Below are positions 54,503 through 62,800 of a stretch of DNA of 64,000 nt, one piece after another (position 1 is the first letter of the stretch; each line of letters opens with the position of its first letter). Position numbers and translations under genes: made by a program. The DNA comes from Carnobacterium pleistocenium FTR1 (GTDB taxonomy: Bacteria > Bacillota > Bacilli > Lactobacillales > Carnobacteriaceae), in contig NZ_JQLQ01000002.1 of assembly GCF_000744285.1 (NCBI RefSeq), positions 1,488,001 to 1,552,000 of the forward strand, given 5' to 3'. Under the pieces are notes generated by a model. That model did not search any database. It had not been told where the DNA came from and saw only the letters and a list, made by a program, of their open reading frames with translations.

Positions 54503-54600
54503 CAGTAAATTCTATCTGGATGTGGTATGCTGCAAGCAGATAGAACAATCCATGAGCTCTTGCACTTTCCACGGTGGGGCTCTTATTTATTTTAACACAA
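54503..54600 (-). promoter_or_regulatory. Promoter and structured leader of the Shedu-like gene
   Basis: On the minus strand TGTTAAAAT (extended -10 type) near 54590-54598 would start a leader of about 100 nt. A perfect 9-bp inverted repeat (TTCTATCTG / CAGATAGAA, 54510-54518 and 54537-54545) ends five nucleotides before the Shine-Dalgarno CTGGAGG, and a second GC-rich hairpin (GAGC / GCTC) precedes it. The hairpin could control translation. The promoter is tentative. Confidence 0.45.
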
Positions 54601-54706
54601 AAAAGCCACCTCAATTAAATGAAACAGCATATTTAATTTCAGCTAATCACAAAGGAATAAGAATGCAAACAATGTTGCTTTCTAATTAGTAAAAAAATAT
54701 ACAAAA

Positions 54707-54743
54707 AAATAACCCTAACTCAATCAAGAGATAGGGTTATTTA
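54707..54743. terminator. Terminator, right-hand copy of a duplicated terminator
   Basis: AATAACCCTA pairs with TAGGGTTATT around CTCAATCAAGAGA. The sequence is nearly the same as the terminator at 55563-55592 (shared CTCAAT(C/T)AAGAGATAGGGTT); the two bracket the gene at 54804-55442. Confidence 0.7.
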
Positions 54744-54803
54744 TAATTTGCCTACCTTATATTTGTTTAATAAAGTAGAATAAAATATAAAGGAGTTGTT
54801 AAT

Positions 54804-55442
54804 TTGGATAATGATGAAAAGTTAAGCTGGAAAGATCGAAGGGATCTTATTATCGAAGCAGGTATAGGTAGTATTCCTACTGTTGGTGGAGCTCTACAAA
54901 CCTTATATTTTGGAGCCAAAAATGAGAAAAGATTTAAGAGAGTGGAAAGATTTTATGAAGAAATATCCATAGAGATTGGTAGTATGAAAGAAAAATTACC
55001 TGTCATTCATGAGACTGAGAATGCTGATGAAGCTATTAGTATTTTAGAGTCAATAAATGATGAAGTTGAAAAAGCCTCATCTCAATCTAAAATTGATAAT
55101 TATAAAAAAGCTTTTAAAAATGTACTGTTTAGATTTAATAACGATTCGTTTGATGAAGAAAAATATTTTATACGTCTATTACCTGATTTAACTGAATTGG
55201 AATTAAATATTTTGTTCAGTTCTAATAAAAATGAGCATAAAAAAGTGGTCGATGGCGACTTCTATAAGAAGGACAAAAGCAATATAAATATTGTGACAGG
55301 AAATATAAATAGATTATCAGATTTCGGTCTTTTAGACTTAGTATTTGGGACGCTGTTGTCAGGTGGGCAAGGTGCTTATATTGATCAAAGTTTTGCTGTA
55401 AGTGACTTAGGTTCAAAATTTGTCAGTTTTATTTTTGAATAA
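54804..55442 (+). CDS. Prophage accessory protein, Abi-alpha (DUF4393)-like layout
   Basis: 212 residues. The N-terminus has a Gly/Pro-containing hydrophobic segment (residues 20-37, IGSIPTVGGALQTLYFG) and a basic helix. A charged helical middle and a winged-helix-like C-terminus follow, with LLPDLTELELNILF, VTGNINRLSDFGLLDL and a closing AVSDLGSKFVSF. The pattern 'L-pL--leiL ... NL-rLgLi ... -lt-fG--F' is that of Abi-alpha/DUF4393 proteins, a link made from pattern memory. The start is TTG at 54804 after AAAGGAG. It reads against the late operon and is bracketed by two nearly identical terminators, a typical inserted accessory cassette. Function unproven. Confidence 0.6.
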   Translation: MDNDEKLSWKDRRDLIIEAGIGSIPTVGGALQTLYFGAKNEKRFKRVERFYEEISIEIGSMKEKLPVIHETENADEAISILESINDEVEKASSQSKIDNYKKAFKNVLFRFNNDSFDEEKYFIRLLPDLTELELNILFSSNKNEHKKVVDGDFYKKDKSNINIVTGNINRLSDFGLLDLVFGTLLSGGQGAYIDQSFAVSDLGSKFVSFIFE

Positions 55443-55544
55443 TTCATAAACAACTACAATAACTATAATGATTAGCCATACCCACCAATACTTTACTAGT
55501 AATTCACCTTGAGTTAAATGTATAAAATCCTTTAAACACACCAT
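55413..55544 (-). CDS. Small membrane peptide, 43 residues
   Basis: Not recognised. The ATG at 55542-55544 follows a strong AGGAGGG by 6 nt. The peptide starts MVCLKDFIHLTQGELLVK, has one strong transmembrane helix (residues 19-33, YWWVWLIIIVIVVVY) and ends in the charged ELFKNKTDKF. Its last 10 codons overlap the 3' end of the convergent accessory gene by 30 nt. It lies just behind the late terminator, so it needs read-through or an own promoter. Shape and size resemble small phage membrane peptides or type I toxins; there is no evidence for which. Confidence 0.55.
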   Translation of the reverse strand: MVCLKDFIHLTQGELLVKYWWVWLIIIVIVVVYELFKNKTDKF

Positions 55545-55562
55545 TTTAACCCTCCTAAAAAT

Positions 55563-55592
55563 ACCCCTACCTCAATTAAGAGATAGGGTTTT
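55563..55592 (-). terminator. Terminator of the phage late (lysis) operon
   Basis: ACCCCTA pairs with TAGGGTT around CCTCAATTAAGAGA. It lies just downstream of the amidase gene and is a near copy of the terminator at 54707-54743. Confidence 0.7.
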
Positions 55593-55599
55593 ATTGTGT

Positions 55600-56538
55600 C
55601 TATTGAACAACTCTAAATTGAATCGCTTCAATTCGTTTTCTTTTTCCTTTAATACCACACCATTGATTGTTCTTAGTCCATTTAGACCATCCAGAGGATT
55701 GCTGATGAACTCGGTATTCTATAGCTGCATCTATGTTTAGTTTAACCGATTCAATTCTCTTAGAGATTCCCATTGTTCCAAACAAATTTGTGTTGTTTGT
55801 TACATCACCTAAATCCTCAATATGCAATGAACCTTTGACATTGACTGGCTTACCATCCACTTTAACAATCAAATTGAATGCTTCTAATCTTCTAGATTTA
55901 CCCGTCATTCCAACAGTTAAATTATTCATTGTCTTCCAGCCTTCTGTTTCAATATGACCAGAACCAGCAATAATCACCACTTTTTTATTTGTTGCTTTTA
56001 TCATTTGATCCACCGTCTTCCCTAAATTCATATATTCTTTAACTTTTTTGACAAAGTAATTTTGTACAGAACTATTTGACCACCCATGCAATTCCCACGA
56101 ACGATGAGGGCATGACGTACTTGAAAATTGTTTATGCAGTCTGATTGTGGTTGTATTTGGCTTCAAACCATAAAAATGGAAGTCCTCAGCTACTTGCATA
56201 AATGTCATGTTTTCGTTTTCTATAAACTCAGCATCCGTCACAACATCACCAAAGCTTTGTGTAACTTCGTAACCTAAGAACCAACCGTTACCTTCGTTGG
56301 TTGCTGTGTGCCACGCTTTATTAAAAGTATCTTCAATTCTAGCTATTTGATCACGATTAATATAGTATTGTGCAAACCCTAAATTCAATTGACCGTTAGC
56401 TTTGCGCTTAGCAAGCCATGAAACATAGTCTTTAGGTGTCATGGCACCATAATCATTATGAATTACGGCTCCTTTTGGGTTTCCAGATCGTCTACCAGCA
56501 ATTCCACCAGCAACATTTTTATTAATAATTTCTACCAT
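55600..56538 (-). CDS. Phage endolysin: N-acetylmuramoyl-L-alanine amidase with ChW repeats
   Basis: Lysis enzyme that cuts the bond between muramic acid and the stem peptide. The N-terminal amidase_2 domain (about residues 1-165) has zinc ligands expected at His27 (KGAVIHND), His135 (TIRLHKQFSS) and Cys143 (TSCPHRSWELHG). The C-terminal half (about 185-312) consists of ChW-type repeats, seen as GKSRRLEAFNLIV, GISKRIESVKLNI and GKRKRIEAIQFRV with the intervening YRVHQQSSGWSKW, which should bind the wall. Such repeats are known from clostridial and some lactic-acid-bacterial phage lysins. It is the last gene of the late operon, directly after the holin. Confidence 0.9.
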   Translation of the reverse strand: MVEIINKNVAGGIAGRRSGNPKGAVIHNDYGAMTPKDYVSWLAKRKANGQLNLGFAQYYINRDQIARIEDTFNKAWHTATNEGNGWFLGYEVTQSFGDVVTDAEFIENENMTFMQVAEDFHFYGLKPNTTTIRLHKQFSSTSCPHRSWELHGWSNSSVQNYFVKKVKEYMNLGKTVDQMIKATNKKVVIIAGSGHIETEGWKTMNNLTVGMTGKSRRLEAFNLIVKVDGKPVNVKGSLHIEDLGDVTNNTNLFGTMGISKRIESVKLNIDAAIEYRVHQQSSGWSKWTKNNQWCGIKGKRKRIEAIQFRVVQ

Positions 56539-56903
56539 TATTCTTTCCCCACTTTCTCTAATTCAATAACTCCGACTTTAGTGCTATTAAATGCATCATT
56601 CATAGCCTTTACAGATGCTTCAATTAAGTTTTGTAATTCCACATCTGTAATGTTAATTTTATTTTCATTCAACAATTTAATTGCTTCTTTACGAGCATTG
56701 GCCAACTTAATTGATCCATCTTCATTTTGCCAAATCTGTTCAGCAGCATTAACGGCAATATCCACTAGATATTGTTTCCGGTTAAGTTTTTCATTGATTC
56801 CTTTTTCATCTAAAAAAGCCACTACCTTTTTGGTAATGACTCCAATCAAGCTAACTATTATAGTTCCTAACGCTCCAATAAGAGCCGTTTGTATTTGTTC
56901 CAT
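56538..56903 (-). CDS. Phage holin, LL-H family
   Basis: 121 residues: one N-terminal transmembrane helix (about residues 5-32, LIGALGTIIVSLIGVITKKV) followed by a long soluble helical part (RKQYLVDIAVNAAEQIWQ, ARKEAIKLLNENKI, and VELQNLIEASVKAMND). This is the form of the Lactobacillus phage LL-H holin family, which opens the membrane for the endolysin. Its stop codon touches the start of the amidase gene, and its start overlaps the stop of the preceding gene by one base, so the lysis genes are tightly coupled. Confidence 0.88.
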   Translation of the reverse strand: MEQIQTALIGALGTIIVSLIGVITKKVVAFLDEKGINEKLNRKQYLVDIAVNAAEQIWQNEDGSIKLANARKEAIKLLNENKINITDVELQNLIEASVKAMNDAFNSTKVGVIELEKVGKE

Positions 56904-57193
56904 TATTTATCCCTACCTTCTTTTAATTTGATAATTATTTGTTCTAAATTAAACTTGTCTTTCTCCATGTCTTCAATGATTGTTTCTAATTTCTCGTTTT
57001 TTCCTTTTTCCAGTTCCAATTCTGCATAAGCTTCTTTTAGTTTTTTATCAATCCGTTCAATTTCTTTATACGCTCGATCTAGTAAATCAATATTTGTCTT
57101 TTCTTTTCCACTCTTACGTGTAAAGAATGCAGATAAAAGACCAGCAGCTCCTCCTCCTCCAATCAATAAAACAAGTAGTTGTTCAAACGTCAT
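56903..57193 (-). CDS. Phage membrane protein with coiled coil, lysis module
   Basis: 96 residues. A short N-terminal transmembrane helix with a glycine run (LLVLLIGGGGAAGLLSAFF, residues 6-24) is followed by about 70 residues of highly charged coiled coil (YKEIERIDKKLKEAYAELE, and ELEKGKNEKLETIIEDMEKD). There is no recognised family. Position directly before the holin, and overlap by 11 nt with the upstream membrane protein gene, suggest a second holin, antiholin or accessory lysis function. This is inferred from position only. Confidence 0.75.
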   Translation of the reverse strand: MTFEQLLVLLIGGGGAAGLLSAFFTRKSGKEKTNIDLLDRAYKEIERIDKKLKEAYAELELEKGKNEKLETIIEDMEKDKFNLEQIIIKLKEGRDK

Positions 57194-57599
57194 ATTTATA
57201 GTCTCCTTTCAAAGAGACCCTCAAACAAGCAACGAATACAAAAAACATGAATGTATGATAAGGGTCTGGATAACCTGTTCCAAAAGCGAATGTTAAGCTG
57301 ACCATCCATAACCCTCCCCATATGGCGCTTAAGACCCATATTGACCACTCTTTTAGATGCTTATTGCTTATCAACACCCCTATTAGTTTTATAATCCCAG
57401 CTATTAATAGAGTTAATCCAATCCATCTTCCTGGTAGTCCACTCAAATAAGGTTCTGCATTTGCGGTTAAATAATCAACAAATTTAAACAAAAAAGATCC
57501 ATGAAGAATGCTGGTAAATGCAACCATAAATCCCCAAAAATCTGATGGTCGTTTGTTTTTTGCTACAATCAATTCTTTTTTTAATCTTGTATTTTCCAT
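57183..57599 (-). CDS. Phage multi-pass membrane protein, 138 residues
   Basis: Four hydrophobic segments are visible (about residues 21-42, 55-75, 84-105 and 113-130), after a charged start MENTRLKKELIVAKNKRPSD. The second loop has YLSGLPGRWIG. I do not recognise the family. It begins the coupled lysis module (membrane protein, coiled-coil membrane protein, holin, amidase) and overlaps the next gene by 11 nt. It may be a holin-like protein or a membrane protein acting in the lysogen. Confidence 0.75.
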   Translation of the reverse strand: MENTRLKKELIVAKNKRPSDFWGFMVAFTSILHGSFLFKFVDYLTANAEPYLSGLPGRWIGLTLLIAGIIKLIGVLISNKHLKEWSIWVLSAIWGGLWMVSLTFAFGTGYPDPYHTFMFFVFVACLRVSLKGDYKYDV

Positions 57600-57623
57600 T
57601 CCTTACCTTCCTTTTTTCAAATT

Positions 57624-57652
57624 AAAAAGAGCGACCATTTCTGGTCCCTCTT
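57624..57652 (-). terminator. Terminator behind the HEPN-motif gene
   Basis: AAGAG and GACCA pair with TGGTC and CTCTT around TTTC; TTTTTAA follows on the minus strand. It would also reduce late read-through into the lysis genes. Confidence 0.7.
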
Positions 57653-57700
57653 CATTTAATAAATTATAAATAGTCTATTCGACCGTTCAAGTTTTTCAAA

Positions 57701-58129
57701 CTAGAATCCTCTAAAGGCATGTAAAAGGATGCTCAATTCTTCGTTCTTTTTAATAAACCTATAAAGATAATCTTCAGTTATCACAAATTGTGTGCCCTTT
57801 TTTTCCTTTGTAGCTAATTTTTGAGTACCATCTGTATCGGTAATTTGAAAACTATGGATAATTCTATTTCTCATTAAAACAACATCTGCAAATAGATTAC
57901 TTATTTTGGTATCCGAAATTTTAGTTATCGTTTCTTTAATTGGTTTAGTTAACTGACCAGAAGTTACATCTATAAGTTGGTGCCAACTGTACTCCTTGCT
58001 ATGATCATTATTCAGAATATTTTCAATTATAAAATTATTGTTTGAATTAAAAACACTTATTGAACTTCCAATTAATTCTCTATACTTTCTTTCTGGTAGT
58101 GCTTGCCTTGTATACTCTTCATAACTCAT
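57701..58129 (-). CDS. HEPN-motif protein, prophage accessory gene
   Basis: 142 residues, mainly helical, no membrane segment. Residues 87-92 read RNRIIH, the R-x4-H motif (with Asn second, as usual) of HEPN ribonucleases, placed after a helix ISNLFADVVLM and before a loop, as in that fold. The C-terminus (EDYLYRFIKKNEELSILLH) supplies another helix. HEPN proteins are frequent in toxin-antitoxin and abortive-infection systems; no partner nucleotidyltransferase is adjacent. I chose the ATG at 58127-58129 (behind AGGAAG) over the GTG three codons upstream. The gene sits with its own terminator inside the late operon. Confidence 0.6.
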   Translation of the reverse strand: MSYEEYTRQALPERKYRELIGSSISVFNSNNNFIIENILNNDHSKEYSWHQLIDVTSGQLTKPIKETITKISDTKISNLFADVVLMRNRIIHSFQITDTDGTQKLATKEKKGTQFVITEDYLYRFIKKNEELSILLHAFRGF

Positions 58130-58273
58130 AAATATCACACTTCCTATTTTTATAATTATTATTTAAAGAATCAATGTATACATTATTATTCAGCTATTTC
58201 TGCAGCAATTTGATCTTCAATAGCATATACGTCATTACAGGGTGCTCATTTCTAGCTACTCTTAAGTAATTTA

Positions 58274-58301
58274 AAAAGGCTGTGAATTTGGACAGCCTTT
58301 T
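58274..58301 (-). terminator. Terminator behind the winged-helix accessory gene
   Basis: AAAAGGCTGT pairs with ACAGCCTTTT around an 8-nt loop, immediately after the stop codon at 58310. Confidence 0.8.
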
Positions 58302-58309
58302 AAACTAAT

Positions 58310-59095
58310 CTAATTTTTTAGATATTGATAAATTTCATTACCAATTGAAGTTAATCTACACTCTATCGGACCATCTTTATCATATGCTTCTAGCAATCCT
58401 TCTTTTTGCAATTCTCTAATTGAGTGTTCTACCCTTTTTATTTTTGATTCATCTTTAATGTTTTTAACTTTACAATATTCTTTTGTAAACTCTTCATGGT
58501 AATCGGAGGTTACTTTTTTTGTATAAGATGTACTAGCATTAATTTTTATTAATGGCCAAGAAACCATGTCAGATATTATAGTTAAAGCTTGAGGAGTTAA
58601 TTTTTCTATCTGTGTTAAAACATACTTTTGACTTTCAAACAATAATTCGAAATCTTCACTATTCACTACATTTTTTAGAACTGTTGACAAGTGATCAGCA
58701 AGCTCTGAATCAGGAGGTGTATCTTTTAAAATACTTAAAATCTTATTGAAAATAGTGAAACCATATGGGTCTGTGACAAAATTTGTTAATTTATCTACTG
58801 TTCCAGTTTGTTCATCTGTCTTTTCAAAATATTGTAATAGGAGTTTCTTTTCTTTCACTTTCTCTATCTCATCATTCATATTATCATTCCATCCTATTAT
58901 TGTTGATGCGACCTCTCCTAACGGACCAAATAAAAGTAAACCCTTATCTATTAAGAGTTTCACAGTCTGCTTTTTTGTAACTTCAGTTATTTCTTCTCCT
59001 GATAAAGTTATATTATCAAGTTTTGGCTTAGGTAACTGATTTCCCTTTGAAATTTTGTTAAACCCTTTAAATTTATCTAATTCATTATTACTCAT
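58310..59095 (-). CDS. Prophage accessory protein with winged-helix end, Abi-alpha-like layout
   Basis: 261 residues. The N-terminal 40 residues are polar. A hydrophobic Gly/Pro segment follows (residues 46-68, LLIDKGLLLFGPLGEVAS), then a charged helical region, then ELADHLSTVLKNVVN and LTQIEKLTPQALTIISDM. A C-terminal winged helix (RVEHSIRELQKEGLLEAY, ending CRLTSIGNEIYQYL) closes the protein. The order matches Abi-alpha/DUF4393 proteins and the other accessory protein at 54804, although the two sequences are not close. The start at 59093-59095 follows GGAGG; the frame to 59149 is not used. It has its own promoter and terminator within the late operon, so it is probably expressed in the lysogen. 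Confidence 0.6.
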   Translation of the reverse strand: MSNNELDKFKGFNKISKGNQLPKPKLDNITLSGEEITEVTKKQTVKLLIDKGLLLFGPLGEVASTIIGWNDNMNDEIEKVKEKKLLLQYFEKTDEQTGTVDKLTNFVTDPYGFTIFNKILSILKDTPPDSELADHLSTVLKNVVNSEDFELLFESQKYVLTQIEKLTPQALTIISDMVSWPLIKINASTSYTKKVTSDYHEEFTKEYCKVKNIKDESKIKRVEHSIRELQKEGLLEAYDKDGPIECRLTSIGNEIYQYLKN

Positions 59096-59126
59096 AGTAT
59101 ATAAACCTCCGGTATAATTTGATAAC

Positions 59127-59132
59127 ATTATA
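59127..59132 (-). promoter_or_regulatory. -10 element of the winged-helix accessory gene
   Basis: A perfect TATAAT on the minus strand lies about 32 nt before the ATG, with GGAGG between. The -35 is poor. A promoter here, between late genes, points to expression outside the lytic cycle. Confidence 0.5.
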
Positions 59133-59170
59133 TCGGAAAAGATTAACATTACATACTATGAATATAAAAT

Positions 59171-59446
59171 TTATTCGACTACAGATCGCTCAATCATTTC
59201 TTTAATAACTTCATACTTAATAGATTTACCAAACAAAGCAGCTAATTGAGTTTGTAGACTAGCAATTGATTGTACTTTTTCCAAGTCTTCTTCTTTGAAT
59301 TTAGTAGCCGTATTAATATCACCTGAAGAAGTTAAGGTATTGTTATATTCGTTGTAGAACATAGCCTCTTGGGGAGCAGTACTGCCCTCTACTGTATTCG
59401 TTTGTACTAAAATATATTTGATTTGATTTCCTACGATTCCATTCAT
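59171..59446 (-). CDS. Hypothetical phage protein behind the tail genes, 91 residues
   Basis: Not recognised. Begins GNQIKYILVQTNTVEGSTAP, with a Thr/Ser-rich middle and a helical end (EDLEKVQSIASLQTQLAALF). Genes of this size and position, between the DUF1617 gene and the lysis module, are common in siphophages of lactic acid bacteria, so it is probably a minor tail or late protein. It starts right after the DUF1617 stop. Next downstream are the accessory genes. Confidence 0.7.
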   Translation of the reverse strand: MNGIVGNQIKYILVQTNTVEGSTAPQEAMFYNEYNNTLTSSGDINTATKFKEEDLEKVQSIASLQTQLAALFGKSIKYEVIKEMIERSVVE

Positions 59447-59447
59447 A

Positions 59448-59849
59448 TTATTTTACCTCCTCTTTTTTACTTTCATTTTCTTTAAATTCCAGTACCAACA
59501 TAGCGTATGCATCAGCGTTTTTACCCTCTAACTCACCTTTATAATCATCTAAAGCCTTTTTTAAATCATCTATAAATAGCACATCATCAATGTTTATGGT
59601 TACCTCTTTATTGTTTAGTTTATTAATTGCTTTCATTAGTTTATCGTTCGTTGTTTTGAATGATGTTTTTGACTCATCTGCCCATTGGTCAAATTCATCA
59701 ATAGTTATCGTTTGATCTTTACCGTATGCCTCGTTTAAAAAAGATAATCCATCTTTTAATTTTGTTCGTCCAATACTTGCTTCACCAATTAGTTTTATTC
59801 CATCTAAAAATGTAATGACTGAGTTTAGTTCACTGTTTTTTATTTTCAT
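59448..59849 (-). CDS. DUF1617 family phage protein
   Basis: 133 residues, acidic and helical. The start MKIKNSELNSVITFLDGIKL and SIGRTKLKDGLSFLNEAYG, then the repeated charged helices ending in FKENESKKEEVK, fit DUF1617, a family found beside tail fibre genes of Lactobacillales phages. The function is unknown. Its ATG overlaps the tail protein stop by 4 nt, so translation is coupled. Confidence 0.8.
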   Translation of the reverse strand: MKIKNSELNSVITFLDGIKLIGEASIGRTKLKDGLSFLNEAYGKDQTITIDEFDQWADESKTSFKTTNDKLMKAINKLNNKEVTINIDDVLFIDDLKKALDDYKGELEGKNADAYAMLVLEFKENESKKEEVK

Positions 59850-62800
59850 GCTGCACTCTCCAATTTTTTTATTTTAAGTTCTAATTCTGTGACTTTATTT
59901 TTTAACTGTTGCATTTCTGAGAAAGCCCTACTTGCTAGTGTGTTACTAGCATTAGCAATGTTTGATATAGAAACAACTTTTTGATTTAACTGTTTAATAG
60001 CATGGCTGTTCATCATCATTTGTTTACTAGAATCTATACTGTAGATGTCACGTTTTTGGTCATATACGCATAATTCTGGCGTTTCTTGCGAAATAACCCC
60101 TAAATGTACACCGTTGGGTTTGTTAGTATCAATCCATTCATAATTAACAAATCTCCAACGACTAATAGACTCTAATGATTGATCATTAGAGTTGACAATA
60201 TTCTTCTTTAGTCTTCTATCCGAGTTGCCAATTAATGAGTTTCCGTTCATGTCTAGTGTAGCATATGCCCTAATAACGGTATTCAAGATATCTAATTTCA
60301 TAGCTCCGTTATAAGCTAAGAACACACCTGTACTACCATTTAACATTGGTCGTGATCCAGAAAGCTGAAGGCCATTAGTTGTTCCATTCAAGTATAATCT
60401 ATCGACTCCATGAATCTGATTACCATTCATATTCATAGTTTTATAAAATTGAGAAAATCCATTCACAATTAAATCTGGGCTTACCGTAACAGCAGAAGCA
60501 TTTATTCTTAACTGTGTTTCATAAGAACCCAAACCAGTACCAGTTGCAATTCTAGTACCACCAGCAGAAATCATAAGTGTTCCATTCTCGACTGCATTCC
60601 TAAAAATACCTTGTGTAGTATTTCCTAGATAAAGCCTATCTGTATTGTGGATTTCATTTCCACCCATGTTAAGGGTTCCGTTCATGTTAGTAGGGACGAA
60701 TATGTCTAAACCTTTCGAACGAATAGCGGTTCTGATTACGGGTTCATAAGCTCCATTACTTACCCATTTTTTATTAATGGCAAAAAATTTATCATAGTTT
60801 GTATAAATAGTCGCGCCTTTGTAATAGGTGTCTTGGTCGTAAATTTCAGCAGTAGAAATACCACCTACAATATCTGACGTATTATCACCAAATTCAATAA
60901 AACCATTTTTAAGTCTAGCAGTAACGGTGCTCGTATTATTTTTTACTAACACACCAGTATTATCAATACTTACTGAAGTACTTATTCCATTCCAGTAGGA
61001 TTGAATAAAACTTGAAATATTACCCACCAAACTAGAAACATTTAGATTGATAATATTTACATTCGCCCCATTCAATGTTCCAGCAGTAATACGATCCGCT
61101 GCTATGTCTATCGCTTTTACTGAGTTAATAAATGATGATTTAGCCGTTAACACATTTACATTTGCATCTGTAGCAAATAGTTTAGTAATCAAAGCTGTAT
61201 CAGTTTTTAGCTGAGTAGAAGTAATGACGTCTGCTGTTAAAACTTTAGTTTTTAATGTAGCAATATCTGCATAAACAGCAGTTAATGTTAATGCATCTAG
61301 TCTAGTTACAAAAGCAGCTGTCATAGTGACATCACCATCTAACTGAATACGTTTACCTTGAATCAATATACCTTCACTTGAAAGGTTTATTTGTGATAAA
61401 AGTTTCCCGGTTTCTGCAATCTTATCCCAAGCACCCCAAGAAGTCGTACCTTGCCTTTGAAATATACCGTCATTTGAAGAAAATGTTTGGGTTAGTGATC
61501 CTCCTGCAGTATCCTTCCACGGCACTTTAGTTGTCATATGACCGTATGTTGCTGAACCGGGAGCACCTATAACATTTCTTAATTTAAATTCTTCTACAGT
61601 TTGTTTTGGATAGTTTGACATATACCAAGCCGGCAACTGATTATCATTCCTATTATCAATGATAGTTTTGTCAGCCAAAATAGCAGCCGTTACATCACCT
61701 TGAACAACTCTCAAATTGATTGCACTGTCTAATTGTGTCATTTTAGAAGTATAAGTTGTCGATTCTACTTTTGTACTAATTTGATTTGCCAGTTGCGTTA
61801 CTTGTGTTTGACTAGCTTTTGTTCCAACAGTTTTTTGAATACCATCGACTGTAGCGTTTAATGTTGTAAATTTTTCAAGATTACTTGCATAACCGACACT
61901 TCCTTTTTGAAGTTTAACTATATTTAAGTTTGTTTTCATAAATGAGAATCTTACGAAACCAGTTTCAGATACAGTCACAATATATCGCCCTTCAACTCTA
62001 TCTACTGCAGAAATAAATATTTTACTTGAATTATAAAAAACAGTTGATGGCGCAATACCTAAATTTATCCAGTTAGGGCTTACCAATAATGTATCACCAC
62101 TTACAACTGGTATATAGTCGGTATATACCCAAGCGGTGTCAACTCTAAGTTCACCGGTTTTTATCAAATAACCTTCATTTAATGTATCTCTGTTTATCAA
62201 GTCTTTACCATCAAAATCAAGGTTACTTAAATCAGTACTCACTTGCGTGATTTGAGCCGTTAAACCACTAGAAGTAGCAGCTAGTGTTGTTTGATTAACG
62301 TACTGCTTTCCAGTCAATAGCGTTTCAATTTGTGCAGATGTTAGTCGCGCGCTAATCGCTTGTGAGTTTGTCGATATTAATGAGCTGTGATTATCCACCG
62401 TACCTTTTACAGTATTAACCAGACTAGATTCAGCCTTTACCTCTAAACCGTCAGAAACAATCTTAATTTGTGTTGTATGCGTATCTACTGTTCCCTTAAT
62501 TGTATTGACTAAACTGCTTTCCGCTTTCGCTAAAAGGGCATTTTGCGTTTGACCAATTTGTGTTGTGTGGGTTCCGACGGTTCCGTTTAGTGTATTGAAT
62601 GTTGTTTGAGATACTTTTCTTGTCAATTCACCATTAATATTTGTAATGGTAACCTCAACTTCCTGTGACAATGTTGCAACTGAATTTAAGGCAGTTTTAG
62701 CGTTTTGAATAGCTGTTGTTGCATTTTGTGTTGCAGTATCAGCATATTGAATTGCCGTAATTGCGTTTGCTTTTGCGGCAGCGACATCCGGTTTTAAAAA

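Noticed and set aside
54429-54689. 86-codon open frame on the plus strand
   Set aside because: It begins inside the Shedu-like gene on the other strand, crosses that gene's promoter and leader hairpins, and has no ribosome site.
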